DNA of 63,059 nucleotides, taken from the NCBI GenBank assembly GCA_044360075.1, contig JBIKLA010000021.1:1-63059 (forward strand), given 5' to 3'. This stretch comes from OMII01 sp947467385 (GTDB lineage: Bacteria; Bdellovibrionota_C; UBA2361; OMII01). Below are positions 26,843 through 34,996 of this stretch, piece after piece. The position numbers were made by a program, and so were the translations under genes. Position 1 is the stretch's first letter. The number at the start of each line of letters is the position of its first letter. The notes below the pieces were generated by a model, which worked only from the letters and a program-made list of their open reading frames with translations, did no database searches and was not told the origin of the DNA.

Positions 26843-28594
26843 ATGTCACAGGAACCATCACAACAGGTCAAACGGTCATTGGTATGGGAGCCCTCGTTTC
26901 GCGAGGCTGCCGAGCTTCTGCACGAAGGGGCGACAGAGCTTGAGCGCTGCCTCGCTTTGCGCGCACTCTCCGCAGACCCGAGCCGGCAGAGCGCTGCCTG
27001 GGAGGCTGTTCGGTCGTTTCTCGCCCGGGAGGGCAGCCACGGGATGCACCAGGGCGCGCTTGATAGCCCTGAAGTGTGCCGCTTGGCAGCGCAAGCGCTC
27101 GCGCGCGGGGCCGAATCCCAGATGGCGGAGCTTCACGAGGCGGTTCGCATGGCAACCATGCCGCTCTTTCCCGCAGTAAGGGTGATGGCCGAGGCCGTGA
27201 CCGGCAAAATAGACCTGAGGGTAGGTTGGTTTCGAGATCTTGTCGGGGATGAGCCCATGGATCGCTTGCGGGCGGCAGAGGTGCTTACCTGCGCGCCACC
27301 CGGGTCGCTATCCAATGTAGAGGGTATGGCCGTTGCACGCTATCTTTTCTCGCAGTGCAGCGAGGACCATCTGGCCATGGCAGGTGACGGCAAGGGCTCA
27401 CTAGCCTTGCCGTACTCGGACGGCGCCGAGCGGATTTCGGTCTTTTTCGCGCGACACGCCAATGAGGGGGCGCTTGCAATCGCTGAGCTCGTGATGGAGC
27501 GCATGCATATGCTTTCGTACGTTGGCCTCAAGATGCTCGTTAAGCATGGGGACCAGCGCTGCCGGGACGCTGCCTTTGATCACTCAATCAAGCTCGACAG
27601 GCTCCCAGTCGTGGGGGTTGAGGGATGGCCGGCCGAGGCGATTAAGAGCGTCGAGGGAAGGCTTGTTACCACCCTGACGTCTGGTGAGACGTGCGGTAAT
27701 GTTCTAGTCAGCTGTATTCAGGCGCTCAAGAAAATTCGCTCCTCCGGGAACCATGAAGAGGCCATGTTCCCGCTCGTGAAGCGCGAGCGCTGGAACGGCG
27801 AGCTTGCGCGCGCCGTGGCAGGCTATGTGACGGCCGGAGCGGTTTCTTCTGGGGCCGCGCTGCATGCGCGCCAGACGATTGAGCCGCCTCGGGACGGGAT
27901 CCCAGCCCGCCTCGGCCTCAAGCTTCCATCGGGGTATTTTCTTGCGGCGCGCCCATCCCTGGGCCAGGTGCAGCTCGCGGCGGCGATCCTTGAGGCCTCG
28001 CATGATCCCTTTCGCCGCGAGCTATACCGAAGCGCCCTCAACGCGCGCGATATCTCAGGGCGCTGGCTAGTCGGCGCGAGTCGCGTCGTCGTTGCGAGCC
28101 ACCTTCCGCCGATGTCAGTTGAGGCAACCCAAGAGATACTGCGCGCGTCGCGCGCGGACCTTGAGGTTGCGGTGCGATACCATCAGGCGGCGCTCCTTGA
28201 TTTTGCGGGACGGACATCCCAGGCTGCGGCATTTCGAATAATAGACCAGGTCATGTCGATGTCTCAGCTCGATGCGGGCCCAGTGGCGCGGACTGCGGAG
28301 GTGGTAGAGTCGCTTTGGGTCCGAGCCGCCGGGGATGAGTCCGCACGAGCGAAGATAGCTTCGCATGTGGTGTCGCTCGCAGAGCGGTTTGGCGGCGGGC
28401 TGGTGCGCATGGACCTGTGCGCGAGATTTTACGACTCACTTGCGCGCATTCCGGCTGCGTCGTGCGAGGATTTTGTGGCGCGCCTTGCAAAGGTTGCAGG
28501 CGAGGTGCAGCGCAGCCCGATGGTTGTGCCGAGCACAGAGCTAAAGGCGCTTGCGTCTCTCATAGAGCGCACGAATACGGCATCACGCTCCTAA
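26843..28594 (+). CDS. Helical-repeat protein of unknown function
   Basis: A 583-aa soluble protein rich in Ala, Leu, Arg and Glu with many predicted amphipathic helices of 12-18 residues (AELLHEGATELERCLALRAL, VRVMAEAVTGKIDLRVGWF), resembling HEAT/ARM-like solenoids. No catalytic motif, signal peptide or transmembrane segment. I do not recognise a family. It follows the MBL gene by 120 bases on the same strand and has only a weak ribosome binding site. Confidence 0.65.
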   Translation: MSQEPSQQVKRSLVWEPSFREAAELLHEGATELERCLALRALSADPSRQSAAWEAVRSFLAREGSHGMHQGALDSPEVCRLAAQALARGAESQMAELHEAVRMATMPLFPAVRVMAEAVTGKIDLRVGWFRDLVGDEPMDRLRAAEVLTCAPPGSLSNVEGMAVARYLFSQCSEDHLAMAGDGKGSLALPYSDGAERISVFFARHANEGALAIAELVMERMHMLSYVGLKMLVKHGDQRCRDAAFDHSIKLDRLPVVGVEGWPAEAIKSVEGRLVTTLTSGETCGNVLVSCIQALKKIRSSGNHEEAMFPLVKRERWNGELARAVAGYVTAGAVSSGAALHARQTIEPPRDGIPARLGLKLPSGYFLAARPSLGQVQLAAAILEASHDPFRRELYRSALNARDISGRWLVGASRVVVASHLPPMSVEATQEILRASRADLEVAVRYHQAALLDFAGRTSQAAAFRIIDQVMSMSQLDAGPVARTAEVVESLWVRAAGDESARAKIASHVVSLAERFGGGLVRMDLCARFYDSLARIPAASCEDFVARLAKVAGEVQRSPMVVPSTELKALASLIERTNTASRS

Positions 28595-28641
28595 ACGAAG
28601 AAGCTTTTTTTTGCGGGTCTATTGCCCTAACGAAAAGAGGA

Positions 28642-28715
28642 AAGGTTGGGGTGCCTAACGATATAATACCGTGAAGGCAGTTACGAGAGCAGTGCTCTAG
28701 TAACCCCACAACCTT
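28642..28715. ncRNA. Candidate structured RNA or stem-loop element
   Basis: AAGGTTGGGGT (28642-28652) pairs with ACCCC-AC-AACCTT (28703-28715) with one 2-nt bulge, and inside it AGAGC-AGT-GCTCT (28686-28698) forms a second perfect hairpin. It occupies the 128-base gap between two convergent genes. No T-tract follows on either strand, so it is not a standard terminator. Identity unknown. Confidence 0.3.
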
Positions 28716-28722
28716 GTTTGCA

Positions 28723-29277
28723 CTACTCTGAATCGTTCTTCAGAGGCGGTAAGAATGACCTCACAAAATCGAGCGACTCATTCACCGATTGTCTCTCCTC
28801 GGACTCGACTGGGGAGTTTCTCTTCCCGGGCTTGGTCTCTGGGGGTGGAAAAACGGTATCCAGTAGTCTCTGGAGCATACCCTCTGCCAGAAAGGCATGG
28901 GCAACCGGCTCACGCGCCCAATCTTCGACCGCAGCCAGCACTGGCACAAGACCTCCACGATACGCCTCCTGTAAAGCGACTGCTGCCAGGAGAGTCTCGA
29001 TAATGAGGTACTTCGGGACGCCGCCCTCGGTCTCATGAGTGTCGGGCGGAAGCGGCCGACGAATGTATTCAGAGAATACATCAGCCAATCTCCGCACCCT
29101 GGTCGGGGCTGCGCCCATCTGCTCAAGCAGCGCTCCAGCAGACTCGTAGCGCTTGGCCCCTTCCATGCGAAGCAGGCTTTTTTTGTCCCATAGGCGCTGG
29201 TAATCCAGCACAGCTTTGGGAACCACCGCGATGAGGCTTTCGCGCCCCATCTTCTCCATGGTCCTTGGTAAGGCCAT
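28723..29277 (-). CDS. Hypothetical protein
   Basis: A 184-aa soluble, mainly helical protein (MALPRTMEKMGRESLIAVVP), ending in a charged tail. AAGGAG sits eight bases upstream of the ATG, which supports the gene and its start. It is convergent with the helical-repeat gene. I recognise no family. Confidence 0.65.
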   Translation of the reverse strand: MALPRTMEKMGRESLIAVVPKAVLDYQRLWDKKSLLRMEGAKRYESAGALLEQMGAAPTRVRRLADVFSEYIRRPLPPDTHETEGGVPKYLIIETLLAAVALQEAYRGGLVPVLAAVEDWAREPVAHAFLAEGMLQRLLDTVFPPPETKPGKRNSPVESEERQSVNESLDFVRSFLPPLKNDSE

Positions 29278-29561
29278 GATCGACTCCTTTCAAAAAGAGA
29301 AATGAACATCAACTAACCGCCTAAGCCCTCACCCTTGTGATCGCTTAAGGGGTCAGTCGATGCGCTCTTTCTTGAGGAGTCGAAGAGTTAACAAAACCTT
29401 CTATCGAAAAGGCACTACCCATATGTGGCGCTAAACTCAAGCGCAGACCCCCAGGGTACATGGGTTTTGATCCTCACCCAACATCCAATGAGAAAAAGTC
29501 GAATGTTGCATGGCTATGCGCAGGCAGCTTAAAGGCTGAGCCCGAACAATAAATACTAATT

Positions 29562-29668
29562 CCGACAGGGGCCGCTCAAAAAAGCCGTGGGCCAGGGGGA
29601 GGATGTCCTTGAGCCTGCTAGGTCACGCGGCCACACCCCAACGCAATAACGGGTATGAGTCTGTCGGG
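29562..29668 (+). ncRNA. Candidate structured leader or small RNA
   Basis: CCGACAG (29562-29568) pairs with CTGTCGG (29661-29667), and nested inside it GGCCGC (29570-29575) pairs with GCGGCC (29627-29632). Together they outline a long-range stem of about 100 nt ending about 50 bases before the next start codon. The rest of the 439-base gap (29278-29716) shows nothing I can name. The strand is inferred from the downstream gene. It did not match 6S, SRP or RNase P RNA as I know them. Confidence 0.3.
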
Positions 29669-29716
29669 TTCGGTCCGTTTAAATGCTGACGACTAGACTG
29701 TTTTTGTGGGTTTTTT

Positions 29717-30079
29717 ATGGTTCACCGCTCGATTGTTCCGTCTCTCGCGTTCCTTCTTGCCGCGGTTTGGGCTGCAGCCCCTGCGCATGCCTACGATTCG
29801 GAATCCGTAAAGAAATACAAGACCCTTGTCATGAAAGAGATGTGCAAGGGAGGTGGCGAGTGGGTGCGCTGCTATCAGCAAGAGCCCTTTAACTGTGGCG
29901 ACGTTGCGCAGTACGTCGTGCCGGATTGCGTTGACGAGATCCTCGCAAAAACACCCTCCCTCGAAAGGTCGAAATTCGTTGAATGGTTTAGCGAAGACCT
30001 GCACGCCTGCATGAAGGCTAAGTTCGACGAGCGCTATGGTTCCATGAAGGTCGACTCGCCTGAGTGCACAGACCAGTAA
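29717..30079 (+). CDS. Secreted cysteine-containing protein, paralogue A
   Basis: A 120-aa protein with a clear signal peptide (about residues 1-24, cleavage after AHA). The mature part has six Cys in a spacing (MCKGGGEWVRCY, PFNCGDV, PDCVDEIL, HACMKAKF, SPECTDQ) that is repeated in the protein encoded at 32864-33241. Disulfide bonding in the periplasm is inferred. It opens a cluster with three glycine-rich secreted proteins. The ribosome binding site is weak and T-rich. Confidence 0.75.
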   Translation: MVHRSIVPSLAFLLAAVWAAAPAHAYDSESVKKYKTLVMKEMCKGGGEWVRCYQQEPFNCGDVAQYVVPDCVDEILAKTPSLERSKFVEWFSEDLHACMKAKFDERYGSMKVDSPECTDQ

Positions 30080-30316
30080 CCCACGTATCTCTCCTGAAAT
30101 CGCCTAGAGCTTAAGCGAAACCGCTTCCCTCGTGAATGCGGGCACCTAGCTGCATACCGCTACGTCAGCGCTGCATACCGCACACCCGTTCGGAGCGCCT
30201 TCATACCAGCTGTGCGAATCTGAATCGATCGATCGGCATTTGGCGCGATCTGTTCCTCAGCAAGAGCGTCAAAGATGAGTTGGGGTGGAACCCTCAAAAT
30301 TTGCATTAAGGATACT

Positions 30317-31345
30317 GTGCCGGGCACGTTAGGCCGGCCTGTACGCGTAGCTCTCACGCTGCAGTTGCTCCTGGCGGCGCTGGGCTGCGGAGTTGCCAGT
30401 GCCCAGACGTTGCAGGAGACCGGTAGAGGACTAACGCGCAACCTAGAATTTAACAGACTAGGGGGACCTCCCCCGACACTGGCGGACTTCGGGCGTCGAC
30501 TGCAGGGTGTCCGAGGGCAGTTCCCTGGTGCCAATCAGGGAGGGCAGGCCCCTGGTGGAAATCGGGGTGCCCCAGCACACGGTGAAAAGCTCCAGCAGAA
30601 GCCTAATCTTCAGGCCGTGCTGGGGGTGGTCGGGGCGGGGCTGGCCGGCGCCGGTGGCGGCCTTGGTGGTGGCCCCGGTGGTGCTCTTGGCGGACTAGGC
30701 GCTGGGTTGGGCAGCTTGGGTGGATTGAACCCAGGCGGTCTGGGCGGAATGCCCGGTGGCGGTCTCGGCGGCCTAGGTGGTCTCGGTGGCGGTGGTCGTG
30801 GGCTTGGTGGCCTGGGTGGTCTCGGTGGTCTAGGTGGTGGCGGTGGTGGGCTGCTTAGCAAGCTAGGTGGCGGCCTAAAGGGCATGGGCGGCGCGCTCGG
30901 TCCCCTTACGCAGATGGCCGGGCTCTTGGGGCAGAATCAGGGATCGGGGGGCTCGGGTGGCGGGGTGACAGCTCCATCCAGTTCTAGCTCAACAGCAGCA
31001 TCCGAAGCAGCTCTGCAGGAGCGCCTTGCAACGCTTGAGCGCTTGACCTCAGAGAAAGAAGCGAAACTTAGGGCCCAAGAGGAGGAAGCTGCACGTGAGG
31101 AGGCGAGGCGCAAAGCCGAGCAAGAGGCCGCGGATGAGCAGGCCATAGAGCTTGAGGCTCGCCGCAAAGCACAGGCCAACTCCGCGCCGGAGATTGAAAC
31201 TTTTGGCAGTGCCAGCACGCAGGCTAGCGGGTTGCAGCAGCCACCCTCGGCGATGGTGCCTAGTGCTTTGGCTGGAAGTGGCGGAGGCACTGAATCGGGC
31301 GGGAGGGACCGTGAGCTGTTTCCGGAGGTGGAGCTAAAAATGTAG
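30317..31345 (+). CDS. Glycine-rich secreted protein 1
   Basis: About 342 aa. A signal peptide (ALTLQLLLAALGCGVASA) is followed by a region of roughly 130 residues made of GGLGGLGG-type repeats, a GGGLLSKLGGG element, a GLLGQNQGSGGS element, a charged Glu/Arg/Ala coiled coil (residues about 230-290) and a C-terminus RELFPEVELKM. I choose the GTG at 30317 because AAGGA lies five bases upstream; an ATG at 30275 would lengthen the signal peptide. The same building blocks recur in the next two genes. Surface or cell-wall structural role inferred. Confidence 0.7.
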   Translation: MPGTLGRPVRVALTLQLLLAALGCGVASAQTLQETGRGLTRNLEFNRLGGPPPTLADFGRRLQGVRGQFPGANQGGQAPGGNRGAPAHGEKLQQKPNLQAVLGVVGAGLAGAGGGLGGGPGGALGGLGAGLGSLGGLNPGGLGGMPGGGLGGLGGLGGGGRGLGGLGGLGGLGGGGGGLLSKLGGGLKGMGGALGPLTQMAGLLGQNQGSGGSGGGVTAPSSSSSTAASEAALQERLATLERLTSEKEAKLRAQEEEAAREEARRKAEQEAADEQAIELEARRKAQANSAPEIETFGSASTQASGLQQPPSAMVPSALAGSGGGTESGGRDRELFPEVELKM

Positions 31346-31504
31346 GCCCGCTCATGGTGGTTTTGATTACGAAGCCCCTGCGCTAAAGCGCTAATTTGCT
31401 GATATTACTGTGCAGAAACCATCAAATAGTTAGGGCACACACATCCCTAAATCGCTCATATCCTTGGTAGCACGGGGAATTTGTCCCCCAGTCAAAGGTT
31501 TTTC

Positions 31505-32437
31505 GTGTCATCCACTATGGCAAGGTTTCGTCTCGGTTCACTGCGGCTCAGCGCCGATCATTCTTTCAGATGTGCAGCTCTTGTGCTCTCGGCAGTGGCG
31601 ATTCTTAGCGCTGCTGGTGCTGAGGCTTTTGCAGAGAGACCGGGCAGCGGGGCTGGGGATCTATATCCCGGGGACAAAAGCTCATCCCAGATGATGGATC
31701 TCCTCACACAGCCCTCTGTTCGTCAGCCTTGGTCAGGCCCGACGGATTGGGAGCCTTCGTCAGGCCCGACGGATTGGGCGTCTTCGCAGCAACCCCAAAA
31801 TTCTGGAGCTAACACCGAGAAAGAGGTCGACCCGTTCTCCAAGAAGAACAATGCGCACGGCGCCGAGGTTAAGAAAAAGAAGGACGACAAGCCCAACAAC
31901 GGCTGCGGCCCCAACGGCTGCCCCTCACCGGGTGGTCCGTGTGGTCCGGGTGGCTGCCCCTCGCCAGGTGGCGGCGGCGGTCGAGGCGGCGGATTGCTCA
32001 GCAAGCTTGGTGGAGGCGGTGGCGGTCTGGGTGGCTTAGCAGGGTTGGCTGGTCTTGCCGGCCAGAACCAAGGTTCCGGCTCCGGCGGATTAGGCTCCAC
32101 CTCAGGTGGCACCTCAGCGCTAGAGTCTGAGATCGCAGAGAAGGAGGATCGAGTTGCTGAGCTTGAGCGTCAAGCCGCGGCGAAGGAGGCCACCAAGAGC
32201 GCAGAGGCAACTGCTCAGTCGCTGGCTTTGACGCCGACGGTAACGCCGACGGTAACGCCAACCGCGACGGGCAGCGTCACACCGGGTGACAACGTGACCC
32301 CGCAGCCGACCGTTGCGGCCACCGCTTCAGTAGTTCCAACCGCTGGTGCCACAGTAGCGGCCACGGCGACCGTTGCGCCTTCTCAGGGAAGCGCTACGCA
32401 GAGCTCATTGTTTCCTGCGGTTAAGCTGAATATGTAG
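31505..32437 (+). CDS. Glycine-rich secreted protein 2
   Basis: About 310 aa. N-terminal signal peptide ends near AEAFA. There is a direct repeat SGPTDW, a Lys-rich stretch, then CGPNGCPSPGG twice, a GGGLLSKLGGGG element, GLAGQNQGSGSG, a coiled coil (SEIAEKEDRVAELERQ) and a Thr/Val/Ala-rich tail ending SLFPAVKLNM, which matches the LFPxVxLxM end of protein 1. The GTG at 31505 has AAAGG at good spacing; ATG at 31517 is the alternative. Confidence 0.7.
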   Translation: MSSTMARFRLGSLRLSADHSFRCAALVLSAVAILSAAGAEAFAERPGSGAGDLYPGDKSSSQMMDLLTQPSVRQPWSGPTDWEPSSGPTDWASSQQPQNSGANTEKEVDPFSKKNNAHGAEVKKKKDDKPNNGCGPNGCPSPGGPCGPGGCPSPGGGGGRGGGLLSKLGGGGGGLGGLAGLAGLAGQNQGSGSGGLGSTSGGTSALESEIAEKEDRVAELERQAAAKEATKSAEATAQSLALTPTVTPTVTPTATGSVTPGDNVTPQPTVAATASVVPTAGATVAATATVAPSQGSATQSSLFPAVKLNM

Positions 32438-32456
32438 GGTCGTTAGAGGAGAAGTC

Positions 32457-32822
32457 ATGTCGAAAGCGAAACCTCAGACAAAAAACAGATCAAGACTCGT
32501 TCGTGTAACGCTCGCCACTCTTTTGGCGGTGTCCGTTATCGCCGCTCCCATGGCGCACGCGCAGGGCGGTGGCCTCAGGAACCTCTTCGGCGGCGGTGGT
32601 GGCGGCGGCCTGGGCGGCGGTGGGGCCGGCGGCATGGGCGGTGGTGCCATGAACCTCGCGATGCTCATAGGGCTCTTTAGCATGTTTGGGGGGCAGAATC
32701 AGAACCAGCTTACGCAGCCCCAGAGCAACCTCGTTGAGGCTCAGGGAGAGCGTGACAAGGCTGCGCGCGAGAAGCTGCAGAAGCTAGATGAGCGCATGAA
32801 GGCCCTTGAGGCTAAGCTTTAG
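32457..32822 (+). CDS. Glycine-rich secreted protein 3 (short)
   Basis: A 121-aa protein with a signal peptide (cleavage after AHA), a short glycine run, a hydrophobic MNLAMLIGLFSMFGGQNQ segment and a C-terminal charged coiled coil (REKLQKLDERMKALEAKL). It is a compact version of its two upstream neighbours, sharing the glycine block, the GQNQ element and the helix, but it lacks the LFPxVxLxM end. GAGGAG precedes the ATG, 19 bases after the previous stop. Confidence 0.72.
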   Translation: MSKAKPQTKNRSRLVRVTLATLLAVSVIAAPMAHAQGGGLRNLFGGGGGGGLGGGGAGGMGGGAMNLAMLIGLFSMFGGQNQNQLTQPQSNLVEAQGERDKAAREKLQKLDERMKALEAKL

Positions 32823-32863
32823 TGCTGGACGTTGAATCGATAGGGGCGGTAAACGAGGATCGT

Positions 32864-33241
32864 ATGAGGTGTTACCGAATTGCGGCGTATGTGTTCGTCG
32901 CGTTCCTTGCGAGCGCGGCCGTTTCGACCTGCCACGCGGCGGATGAGGCCCAACGCGCAACCTTCGCCAACCAGATTACCCAGCACATCTGCTCCGATGG
33001 CGGCCAGTGGCTCAAGTGCTACACGATACGCCCTGAGACCTGCGTCTCGGTAACAAAGAGCGTCGTCCAGCCGTGTGTCGATTCGGTGCTCGCAAACGTC
33101 ACCCAGATTAAGGACGAGAAGGAGGGGATATCGATATCCCAGAAGCTTATGGGCTGCTTTAACGAGCGGTTTATGGCTTTCTACGGCTCCGGCAAGATGA
33201 ACACACCGGAGTGCGCTAAGCCGCCGGAACACCTTCAGTAG
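32864..33241 (+). CDS. Secreted cysteine-containing protein, paralogue B
   Basis: A 125-aa protein with a signal peptide ending at HAA. The Cys pattern (HICSDGGQWLKCY, PETCVSV, QPCVDSVL, MGCFNERF, TPECAKP) and the surrounding residues clearly match paralogue A at 29717-30079, so the two genes bracket the glycine-rich set. I use the ATG after GAGGA; a GTG 14 codons upstream is less likely. Function unknown. Confidence 0.75.
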   Translation: MRCYRIAAYVFVAFLASAAVSTCHAADEAQRATFANQITQHICSDGGQWLKCYTIRPETCVSVTKSVVQPCVDSVLANVTQIKDEKEGISISQKLMGCFNERFMAFYGSGKMNTPECAKPPEHLQ

Positions 33242-33321
33242 CGCCTTGTTTGGGGTTAATGCCCCGTATATGCAGGGTTAATGTTGAGCATGCCTGCTGC
33301 GCAACGTGGGTATCTTACGGC

Positions 33322-33336
33322 GTAACGATATGTTAC
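33322..33336. promoter_or_regulatory. Inverted repeat upstream of helicase leader
   Basis: GTAAC-GATAT-GTTAC is a perfect 5-bp inverted repeat and overlaps TACAAT (33334-33339), a plausible -10 element. No convincing -35 element is spaced correctly. It could be an operator for the helicase transcript. Confidence 0.25.
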
Positions 33337-33447
33337 AATAATAACAGTTACCTCGACACGGAAAGCGCCGATGTCGGGGATGTCAGACGTTAACGCTCAA
33401 GTCCCGCAGCGGGTAGGTTGCGGAGCATAAAGCCGGGTTCCAGAGAA

Positions 33448-33557
33448 ACAGGGGCCCAACGAAAACGAGAACCCTCGGCGCTTAATTGATTAGGTCGCAG
33501 ATAAGCCTGCGCTCCCCAACTCACCTGTGGGGAATACAGAACTGAAGCGGCCCCTGT
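33448..33557 (+). promoter_or_regulatory. Predicted multi-branched RNA leader of DEAD-box helicase gene
   Basis: ACAGGGGCC (33448-33456) is perfectly complementary to GGCCCCTGT (33549-33557). Between them three local hairpins can form: CGAG-AACC-CTCG (33466-33477), CGCAG-ATAAGC-CTGCG (33496-33511) and CCCCA/TGGGG (33514-33532). The closing stem ends 11 bases before the helicase ATG, where there is no classical ribosome binding site. The layout suggests a cis-regulatory leader or a processed small RNA; temperature-dependent control would be fitting for an RNA helicase but is inference. Confidence 0.45.
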
Positions 33558-33568
33558 AGAAAAAGTGT

Positions 33569-34768
33569 ATGACAACTCAAAATCCGTCCGCCCCCAGCAA
33601 CGCTGCTGAGGCTACATCTCCAACTCGGGAGACCTTCTCCACGCTCGTAAACAACCCGATTATCCGCGGTAAGCTCGCCGAGCTCAACATCGTTACCCCA
33701 ACCCCGGTCCAGTGCGGAGCTATCCCGGTGGTGCTTGAGGGGCACGATCTTATTGCCCAGGCGCAAACCGGAAGCGGCAAGACATTAGCGTTTGTTTTGC
33801 CGGTCCTGGCGAAGCTGCTTGAGGCCAAGGATGTGCACGGCACGTTTGCTCTTATCGTGACGCCGACCCGCGAGCTTGCAGTTCAGGTTCGCAATGTCGT
33901 GACGACGGTGATGCCTGACGTGCAGCCAGCGTGCATTATTGGTGGCGCAAAGCAGGCCGGGCAGGTGCGCGAGCTGCGTAACGACCCGCGCATTATCGTA
34001 GGCACCCCAGGGCGGCTCCTTGATCTTATCGAGCAGCGCGAGATCGTCCTGAGCAACTGCAAGATGTTCGTGCTCGACGAGGCCGACGAGATGCTCTCAA
34101 TGGGCTTCGTAGAGGAGGTTCGCGCGATCTTGTCTAAGCTGCCGCGAGAGAGGCAGGGGCTTTTCTTTAGCGCAACGATCACGCCGCGTGTCGATATGCT
34201 TGCCGGTTCGTTCCTCAAGAATCCCAAGCGAGTTGAGTGCGAGGTGAGTCCAGAGACCGCCCCGCAGATCGAGCACCTCTTTAACCGTGTTGATGGGCAG
34301 CTCACGAGCAAGGCGATAGCGCTCGCTGCCTTCTTGCGCGAGATGAATCCGAAGTCGGCGATCGTCTTCTGCAACACGAAGAGCGACACGGAGCTTGTTG
34401 AGATTATGCTTCGCAAGCGTGGCTTTCAGCCCGAACGGCTCAACTCAGACCTCACGCAGAAGGAGCGCGATGCGACCATGGGGCGCTTTCGTTCCGGGGA
34501 GCTTAAGCTTCTTATCGCCACAGACGTTGCTGCGCGCGGCATCGACATTCAGGACATTGAGCTTGTCGTGAACTACGCTATCCACGAGCAGGCTGAAACC
34601 TACGTGCACCGCACCGGCAGAACCGGCCGCGCAGGGCGCTCTGGAACGGCCCTCTCGCTGGTCGGCCCACAGGACTTCTTTGCGTTCAATACGCTCCAAA
34701 AGAGCCTCCCAGTGGCGCTTAAGGAAGTTCAGCAGCCGGCACAAAGCGCCGTTGCAGCAACCGCTTAG
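33569..34768 (+). CDS. DEAD-box RNA helicase, compact
   Basis: A 399-aa ATP-dependent RNA helicase consisting of the two RecA domains only. Visible motifs are the Q motif (TPTPVQCGAIP), AQTGSGKT (Walker A), PTRELA, GTPGR, VLDEADEM (DEAD), SAT, and HRTGRTGRAGRSG (motif VI). It acts on RNA secondary structure, e.g. in ribosome assembly or mRNA turnover. It is followed by a stem-loop and a second DEAD-box gene on the same strand. Confidence 0.95.
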   Translation: MTTQNPSAPSNAAEATSPTRETFSTLVNNPIIRGKLAELNIVTPTPVQCGAIPVVLEGHDLIAQAQTGSGKTLAFVLPVLAKLLEAKDVHGTFALIVTPTRELAVQVRNVVTTVMPDVQPACIIGGAKQAGQVRELRNDPRIIVGTPGRLLDLIEQREIVLSNCKMFVLDEADEMLSMGFVEEVRAILSKLPRERQGLFFSATITPRVDMLAGSFLKNPKRVECEVSPETAPQIEHLFNRVDGQLTSKAIALAAFLREMNPKSAIVFCNTKSDTELVEIMLRKRGFQPERLNSDLTQKERDATMGRFRSGELKLLIATDVAARGIDIQDIELVVNYAIHEQAETYVHRTGRTGRAGRSGTALSLVGPQDFFAFNTLQKSLPVALKEVQQPAQSAVAATA

Positions 34769-34802
34769 CGGTTTTTTCGCCGTAAAATAAGCGAAAAACG
34801 CT
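34767..34802. terminator. Long A/T-containing stem-loop between helicase genes
   Basis: AGCG-G-TTTTTTCGC pairs with GCGAAAAACGCT across a 10-base loop, starting at the stop codon of the first helicase. No T-tract follows on the plus strand, so it may attenuate rather than fully terminate transcription. Confidence 0.45.
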
Positions 34803-34996
34803 CCATTCGTTCCTTACGGAGTTGGGGTGTGCTAGTGTCACCGAACTTATAGTGAAGTTTTCACGGTTCCGAAATTGCGCGAACCTGCCTTATTGGCCCG
34901 CCGGGCGCCCTAACGCATTAAAGGCTTTACTACATACACAGTAATTTGAGTCTGAGTTGCACCGGCAGCACCAGCCTCACCTTTAAAGGGCACATC

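Noticed and set aside
29562..29668. 6S, SRP or RNase P RNA
   Set aside because: Conserved sequence blocks of these RNAs are not recognisable; only the pairing is supported.
30610..32112. Pro-rich minus-strand frames opposite the glycine-rich genes
   Set aside because: Antisense of GGN codons read as CCN; no ribosome binding sites, and the plus-strand genes have signal peptides.
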